Source: Ciceribacter sichuanensis
GTDB lineage: Bacteria; Pseudomonadota; Alphaproteobacteria; Rhizobiales; Rhizobiaceae
Direction: 5' to 3'
DNA length: 64,000 nucleotides
Assembly: GCF_024055605.1 (NCBI RefSeq)
Contig: NZ_JAMXLX010000011.1
Coordinates: forward strand, 1 to 64,000
The notes beneath the pieces were generated by a model that did no database searches, had not been told where the DNA came from, and saw nothing but the letters and a program-made list of their open reading frames with translations. The translations under genes and the position numbers were made by a program. Positions 59,250 to 64,000 of the stretch are shown piece by piece (the first letter of the stretch is position 1; every line of letters starts with the position of its first letter).

Positions 59250-61286
59250 ATGACCGACGCCTCCAAAGACCATCTCGTCCTCTTCATGCCGTCCGGCAAG
59301 CGTGGCCGGTTCCCTGCGGGAACCCCCGTGCTCGATGCCGCCCGTTCGCTCGGTGTCTATGTCGAGAGCGTCTGCGGTGGCCGCGCCACCTGCGGCCGCT
59401 GTCAGATCGAGGTGCAGGAGGGCAATTTCGCCAAGCACGGCATCGTGTCCTCCAACGAGCACATCTCGCCGATCGGCCCGAAGGAAGAGCGCTACGATCG
59501 TGTCCGCGGTCTCCCCGAGGGTCGCCGCCTCTCCTGTTCGGCCACCATCCAGGGCGACCTCGTGGTCGATGTGCCGCAGGATACGGTCGTCAATGCGCAG
59601 GTGGTACGCAAGGCCGCGACCGACCGCGTGATCGAACGCAATCCGGCCGTCCACCTCTGCTATGTCGAGGTCGACGAACCCGACATGCACAAGCCGCTCG
59701 GCGATCTCGATCGTCTCAAGGTCATGCTGGAAAAGGACTGGGGCTATTCCGACCTGCAGGTCGCATCTTACCTTTTTCCCGAACTCCAGAAGATCCTGCG
59801 CAAGGGCGACTGGGCGGTAACCGCCGCGATCCATCGCGACAGCCCGACCTCGCGTCCAACCATCATCGCCCTCTGGCCCGGCCTGCACAACGAAGCCTAT
59901 GGCCTTGCCTGTGATATCGGCTCGACCACCATAGCCATGCATCTGGTGTCGCTGCTATCAGGCCGCGTCGTCGGATCGTCAGGCGCATCCAATCCGCAGA
60001 TCCGCTTCGGCGAGGATCTGATGAGCCGCGTCTCCTATGTGATGATGAACCCGGATGGACGCGAGGCCATGACCAAGGCCGTGCGTCAGGCGATCAACGA
60101 ACTCACCGACAAGGTCTGTGCCGAAGGCGGCGTATCACGCACCGACATCCTCGACAGCGTCTTCGTCGCCAACCCGATCATGCATCACCTGTTCCTCGGC
60201 ATCGATCCGACCGAACTCGGCCAGGCGCCCTTCGCACTCGCCGTCTCCGGTGCGGTCTCCTGCGAGGCAAGGGACATCGAGCTTGCCCTCAATCCCGGCG
60301 CCCGCACCTATCTCCTGCCCTGCATCGCCGGCCACGTCGGCGCTGACGCGGCGGGCGCAACGCTCGCCGAAGGGCCACACCGGCAGGATCGCATGATGCT
60401 GCTCGTAGACGTCGGCACCAATGCCGAGATCGTTCTCGGTAACAGCAATCGCGTCGTTGCCGCATCCTCGCCCACCGGCCCCGCTTTCGAAGGCGCGGAA
60501 ATCTCGTGTGGACAGCGCGCGGCCCCCGGCGCCATCGAGCGTGTCCGCATCGATCCGCAAACCCTCGATCCTCGCTTCAAGGTCATCGGCGTGGAGCAGT
60601 GGTCGGACGAGCCCGGTTTTGCCGAAGGCACAGAGAAAGTCGGTATCACCGGCATCTGCGGCTCGGCGATCATCGAAGTCGTCGCGGAAATGTATCTCTC
60701 CGGCGTCATCTCCGCCGATGGCGTGGTGGACGGTTCGCTTGCCGCCCGCAGTCCCCGCATTCTGGAAAACGGCCGCACCTTCTCCTACCTGCTGCACGAC
60801 GGTGCGCAGAAGATCAGCGTGACGCAGAACGACGTGCGCGCCATCCAGCTCGCCAAGGCCGCGCTCTATGCCGGTATCAAACTGTTGATGGAAAAGCAGG
60901 AAGTAGAGACGGTCGACACGATCCGCTTCGCCGGCGCCTTCGGTTCCTTCATCGATCCGAAATACGCCATGGTGCTCGGCCTCATTCCCGATTGCGATCT
61001 CGCCGAGGTCAAGGCCGTCGGCAATGCCGCCGGCACCGGGGCCCTGATGGCGCTTCTCAACCGCGACCACCGGCGCGAAATCGAGGAAACCGTTACGCGG
61101 ATCGAAAAGATCGAAACCGCGCTGGAGCCCCACTTCCAGCAATTGTTCGTCGATGCCATGGCCCTGCCCAACAAGGTCGACGCCTTCCCGCATCTTTCGA
61201 CGGTGGTGACGCTGCCTGAACCGAAGACTTTGGCAGATGGCGATGCGGGCGGCGCAGGACGGCGGCGGCGCAGAAGCCGCGACTAG
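59250..61286 (+). CDS. ATP-dependent corrinoid reactivase (RACE/RamA-like, DUF4445)
   Basis: 678 aa from ATG 59250, after GGAAAG; ATG 59175 would add 25 residues. The N-terminal [2Fe-2S] ferredoxin has ligands C42, C48, C51 and C96 (ESVCGGRATCGRCQIEVQEG; RRLSCSATI). The ASKHA-type ATPase core follows (YGLACDIGSTTIAMHLVSLL, MMLLVDVGTNAEIVLGNSNR, TGITGICGSAIIE-like region). Such enzymes reduce inactive Co(II) to Co(I), which is needed constantly in aerobic cells. The C-terminus has an Arg-rich tail (GGAGRRRRRSRD). Last gene of the run; a RIME-like repeat follows. Confidence 0.9.
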   Translation: MTDASKDHLVLFMPSGKRGRFPAGTPVLDAARSLGVYVESVCGGRATCGRCQIEVQEGNFAKHGIVSSNEHISPIGPKEERYDRVRGLPEGRRLSCSATIQGDLVVDVPQDTVVNAQVVRKAATDRVIERNPAVHLCYVEVDEPDMHKPLGDLDRLKVMLEKDWGYSDLQVASYLFPELQKILRKGDWAVTAAIHRDSPTSRPTIIALWPGLHNEAYGLACDIGSTTIAMHLVSLLSGRVVGSSGASNPQIRFGEDLMSRVSYVMMNPDGREAMTKAVRQAINELTDKVCAEGGVSRTDILDSVFVANPIMHHLFLGIDPTELGQAPFALAVSGAVSCEARDIELALNPGARTYLLPCIAGHVGADAAGATLAEGPHRQDRMMLLVDVGTNAEIVLGNSNRVVAASSPTGPAFEGAEISCGQRAAPGAIERVRIDPQTLDPRFKVIGVEQWSDEPGFAEGTEKVGITGICGSAIIEVVAEMYLSGVISADGVVDGSLAARSPRILENGRTFSYLLHDGAQKISVTQNDVRAIQLAKAALYAGIKLLMEKQEVETVDTIRFAGAFGSFIDPKYAMVLGLIPDCDLAEVKAVGNAAGTGALMALLNRDHRREIEETVTRIEKIETALEPHFQQLFVDAMALPNKVDAFPHLSTVVTLPEPKTLADGDAGGAGRRRRRSRD

Positions 61287-61356
61287 ACAACGGATGGATT
61301 TATCTTCCGATGGGACTGGCCGCCGCATGCAATCATCCGGCGGCCTCCGTTTCAGC

Positions 61357-61453
61357 GCATCGGCCCGAAAATTGGAATCGATTTTCGGGCCGATGCATAG
61401 ATTCAAGATGTTAGAGCATCCTTTGTGCGTCCAGATGGATGCACGGCGCTCTA
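61357..61453. repeat. Double palindromic intergenic repeat (RIME-like)
   Basis: First arm pair: GCATCGGCCCGAAAAT (61357-61372), 8-nt loop, ATTTTCGGGCCGATGC (61381-61396), perfect over 16 bp. Second: TAGAGC ... GCTCTA (61412-61453) enclosing GTGCGTCC-AGAT-GGATGCAC. This two-hairpin layout with the ATTCAAGATGTTAGAGC linker is typical of rhizobial mosaic repeats. It may terminate both convergent genes, and its right end contains the stop codon of the autotransporter. Confidence 0.7.
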
Positions 61454-63979
61454 GAACGTGGTCTTCAGGCCGAGGCGACCGGTATAAGAGACGGATTCAT
61501 CCGTATAAACGGTTCCTTCCACGCCACCATAAATGCTCATCGCTTCCTTGATCTGCACGTCGAAGGAAGCGCCGAGACGCAAGCCAACCACATTGCGGGC
61601 CGACGAGTCCGTCAGCTTGAACTCCGTGTCATCGAGGCTTGCCCTATAGCCGGTGTCGCCAAGGTTTTGCGTATCGACGACGGCGCCGGAGAAGGAGACT
61701 GCGGCGGCCCGGCCAGACTGCAGCATGGTGCGACGGGTGAGATCCATCTGCAGCCGGCCTTCCAGCGAGTGCGTTTCACTGGAGTTGTAGCTGAGGTTCT
61801 GGGAAGAGCCGTTTTCCGTGTAGTCGTCATAGAAGGCGCCGACATAACGCAGACGTGCGCTCGGCGTCAGCGACCACTCGGGCACGATGTCAAAGGCCTG
61901 GCTGACGGACAGCTCGGGCGAGAGATACCATCCCCAGAAATCGCCTTTTGCCCATTCTGTGCCGGCATTGATCGACCGCTTCGTTTCGTTGTCGATCGCA
62001 CCGAGCGTGAACGAGCCGTTGACGAGGAGCCCTTCGACCGGAACAGAGCCATAAAAGCCCAGGAATGCCGTCCGCCCCTCGATCGAACTGCTGTCGTCGC
62101 TGAGTTCGGCGTTGACGGCGCCCGCACCGGCGAAAAGCCCGATACGCATGTCGCCGAACTGCCGATCGGCGCCTGCGATCAGGCCGTAGTGATAGATATT
62201 GCTTTCGAGGTCGTCAGAAGTTCCCGGCTGATGGCGGCCGCCGCCGAAAACGCGAGCCCAGAACAGGTTGCCGGAACGATCGACCGCCAGTCCATCGCTG
62301 ATGCTGGCGATCGCCTGCTGAGACGGCGTAACCTGCTTTTCCTCTACATAGGCCAGCGGCTCGGCTCCAGGCCCTGCACCTGCGATGTCGCCCGGCCTCT
62401 GGATGTCAAGCGCGAGGATGCTGCCGATCACGTCGGAAACCGAGCTTGTATACTGGTTGGCGATATTGGCGATCGGGGTCGCCGTCACGACGTTGATCGT
62501 CCCCGTGGTGTCGGCATCGCTGAGCACGAGAACCTGCGACGAGTTGTCGAGCGTGATGCTGTTTTCCGACGCGATATAATTGGCTGAAGGTATCCGGTAG
62601 CTGCCCGCTCCGAAGGTCGTGCTGTTGCCGGTCGTATTGTTGTAATCGACCACGCCGTGGAAGGCGGACCCTGGCAGAATGTTCAGCGTATTTCCGCCGG
62701 CGCCGTAGAAGATGGAAGCGGTGTCGCCGCTGATACTACCCGATGACGTGATGCTGTTTCCTGACCCTTCCAGATAGACGCCGTAGGTCGCGGCATCGAT
62801 GGATCCGCTATTGGACAGGCGTGCGCCCCGCAAGGTGACGCCCTCACCCTCCAGTGCCTTGACCGTGCCGCTATTTTCAATAGCGATCTGCCCGCCACCG
62901 GTCACCGCATCGATGCCGCTTTGACCGGTGATTTCACCGCTGTTGACGATCGAGATGTCGCCAAGATCGGCCTCCGCCGATACGGCAATATCGTCAGGCG
63001 CATAAACGGTGCCGGAGTTGACGATCGAGATGTCGCCGGAAATCTCCGCATAAGCCTGAATGCCGAAGTGTCCCGCGCCGGAATCCGTAATCGACGTATC
63101 GTCATAGGCACCCGCCCAGCCGCTGTTCACGATCGTCACGTCACCCATCGTGCTCCAGGCCTGCAGCGCGATGTCGTCATAGGCTGTCACGTTGCCCGAA
63201 TTGTGAAGCGAAGCGTCGCCCGAGGCGGACCAGGCGACAAGCCCCTGGCGCGTCTCGGATGATACAGTCCCGGTATTTGTTATGGTCGAAAGGCCATGAT
63301 AGTTGATGCTGCGTATGCCGGCTGTATAGGCATCCACCACCCCGTTGTTGACGATGGACACCAGCACCGGCGACGCATCGGTGTCATTGTACCCCCCGTC
63401 GCCGTAAAGCCCTCGCTCCGTCATCGACGTGACATGGCCGTTATTGACGATCGAGACATTTCCCTGGTTTGTCGTGACCGTGATGCCCGGACCGACAAGA
63501 GTTGCGGTAACCGTCGCGTTGTTTACGATCGAAATGTCGCCGGACACATCGTTCCGCAGCCAGACCGCGCCGAAGCCGCCGGCAGACGTGATCGACACGC
63601 CTTCTCCGATATAGACATCGAGATCGTGATCCGCCGCGAAGGTCTGCGAATAGACCGCGCTGTAGCTGGGATTGTTGATGACGGTGTTGCCGGTGATGCT
63701 AAGCGTTTGGGTCGTCGGCGTAGCGGATGTGTTGATGGGCGCTAATTCCACGCCGACCGTTGTCTCGTCGACCACAGACAGTGACGAGTTCCCCGATGAC
63801 GCGTAGCCCTGTATGAAGGTTGCATCGCAATTGCTGCTGACAAACGGCCCCGAAAAGGTGCAACTGGCCAGCGCCTCGCTCGGCAATATCGGCGCCGATG
63901 CTGCCAAGGCCGAACACGCCATCAAAAGCCGGAACTTCTTTTGTCTCAGCCCGCGGAATCTGTCTTCGTTCAATGCCAT
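61451..63979 (-). CDS. Autotransporter (type Va secretion) with repeat-rich passenger
   Basis: 842 aa, complete (ATG 63979, TAG in the repeat at 61451-61453). Extended signal region (MALNEDRFRGLRQKKFRLLM...ASAPILPSEALAS). The passenger, about residues 40-540, is a beta-helix built from repeats of about 25-35 residues such as GDISIVNNATVTATL, GNVSIVNNGHVTSM, GDISIVNSGTVYAP and GDISIVNSGEITGQ. A C-terminal autotransporter barrel (about residues 570-842) starts near LFWARVFGGGRHQPG and ends with phenylalanine (GLKTTF), as the barrel-assembly signal requires. The passenger role is unknown; adhesion or surface display is usual for this class. Confidence 0.9.
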   Translation of the reverse strand: MALNEDRFRGLRQKKFRLLMACSALAASAPILPSEALASCTFSGPFVSSNCDATFIQGYASSGNSSLSVVDETTVGVELAPINTSATPTTQTLSITGNTVINNPSYSAVYSQTFAADHDLDVYIGEGVSITSAGGFGAVWLRNDVSGDISIVNNATVTATLVGPGITVTTNQGNVSIVNNGHVTSMTERGLYGDGGYNDTDASPVLVSIVNNGVVDAYTAGIRSINYHGLSTITNTGTVSSETRQGLVAWSASGDASLHNSGNVTAYDDIALQAWSTMGDVTIVNSGWAGAYDDTSITDSGAGHFGIQAYAEISGDISIVNSGTVYAPDDIAVSAEADLGDISIVNSGEITGQSGIDAVTGGGQIAIENSGTVKALEGEGVTLRGARLSNSGSIDAATYGVYLEGSGNSITSSGSISGDTASIFYGAGGNTLNILPGSAFHGVVDYNNTTGNSTTFGAGSYRIPSANYIASENSITLDNSSQVLVLSDADTTGTINVVTATPIANIANQYTSSVSDVIGSILALDIQRPGDIAGAGPGAEPLAYVEEKQVTPSQQAIASISDGLAVDRSGNLFWARVFGGGRHQPGTSDDLESNIYHYGLIAGADRQFGDMRIGLFAGAGAVNAELSDDSSSIEGRTAFLGFYGSVPVEGLLVNGSFTLGAIDNETKRSINAGTEWAKGDFWGWYLSPELSVSQAFDIVPEWSLTPSARLRYVGAFYDDYTENGSSQNLSYNSSETHSLEGRLQMDLTRRTMLQSGRAAAVSFSGAVVDTQNLGDTGYRASLDDTEFKLTDSSARNVVGLRLGASFDVQIKEAMSIYGGVEGTVYTDESVSYTGRLGLKTTF

Positions 63980-64000
63980 GTTGATTCTCGATACGTCGAT

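Noticed and set aside
1..64000. CRISPR array
   Set aside because: No series of regularly spaced direct repeats was found; the repeats seen are single palindromic elements and autotransporter coding repeats.

Overview
The window looks like chromosome from a Rhizobiaceae-type alphaproteobacterium (Hyphomicrobiales; genus not resolved). The evidence is high-GC coding sequence, a phosphatidylcholine synthase (pcs) gene, a quaternary-amine ABC importer next to betaine-homocysteine methyltransferase, the sdhE-mfd pair, an Rrf2-linked sulfonate island, and degenerate intergenic palindromes of the kind known from rhizobia. No plasmid or phage backbone is visible. The left edge holds the tail of an IS5-family transposase and a broken phage-type polyprotein fragment.

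Layout. 1-0.8 kb: mobile-element debris. 0.8-4.5 kb: two regulator/target pairs (MerR with an MFS exporter, LysR with an SDR), each with a visible dyad operator. 4.6-8.1 kb: Tat-exported acid phosphatase, two tandem 41-aa membrane microproteins, cobQ, and a 46-aa small gene with its own terminator. 8.7-13.1 kb: quaternary-amine importer (binding protein, permease, ATPase) and betaine-homocysteine methyltransferase (bmt), with a perfect 20-bp dyad ahead of bmt. 13.2-28.4 kb: MacAB-like exporter with ATPase and permease as separate proteins, mfd/sdhE, recG, and the glmU, glmS-GNAT-DUF502 group. 28.5-37.4 kb: BMP-family nucleoside-type ABC importer, pcs, a UbiH-family hydroxylase, an AEC carrier, ccdA and tRNA-Lys(TTT).

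38-48.5 kb is a sulfonate-sulfur island: Rrf2 regulator, SfnB-like dehydrogenase, flavin reductase, FAD protein, ssuA-ssuA-ssuD-ssuC-ssuB, three unrecognised small genes and an alpha/beta hydrolase. Five intergenic regions share a 14-bp motif (about ATTTTCTAYWAAAT), which suggests one regulon.

50.3-61.3 kb is the most unusual block. It holds a non-pyrrolysine MttB-family methyltransferase, its corrinoid protein, a two-cluster Fe-S protein, DUF1638, a formyltransferase-fold protein, a PF13769 protein, a MetV-like Cys-rich protein, MetF, a methyl-H4folate:corrinoid methyltransferase, and an ATP-dependent corrinoid reactivase. Together they look like a complete corrinoid route taking methyl groups from a quaternary (or tertiary) amine to tetrahydrofolate and on to methylene-H4folate. 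This is a module best known from anaerobes, here in an apparently aerobic genome. Several of its enzymes carry Gly/Arg-rich tails while the corrinoid protein starts with a very acidic segment. The window therefore gathers several fates for choline/betaine methyl groups: import, Bmt transfer to homocysteine, PC synthesis, and possibly corrinoid demethylation. cobQ for cobalamin synthesis is also present. A large autotransporter closes the window.
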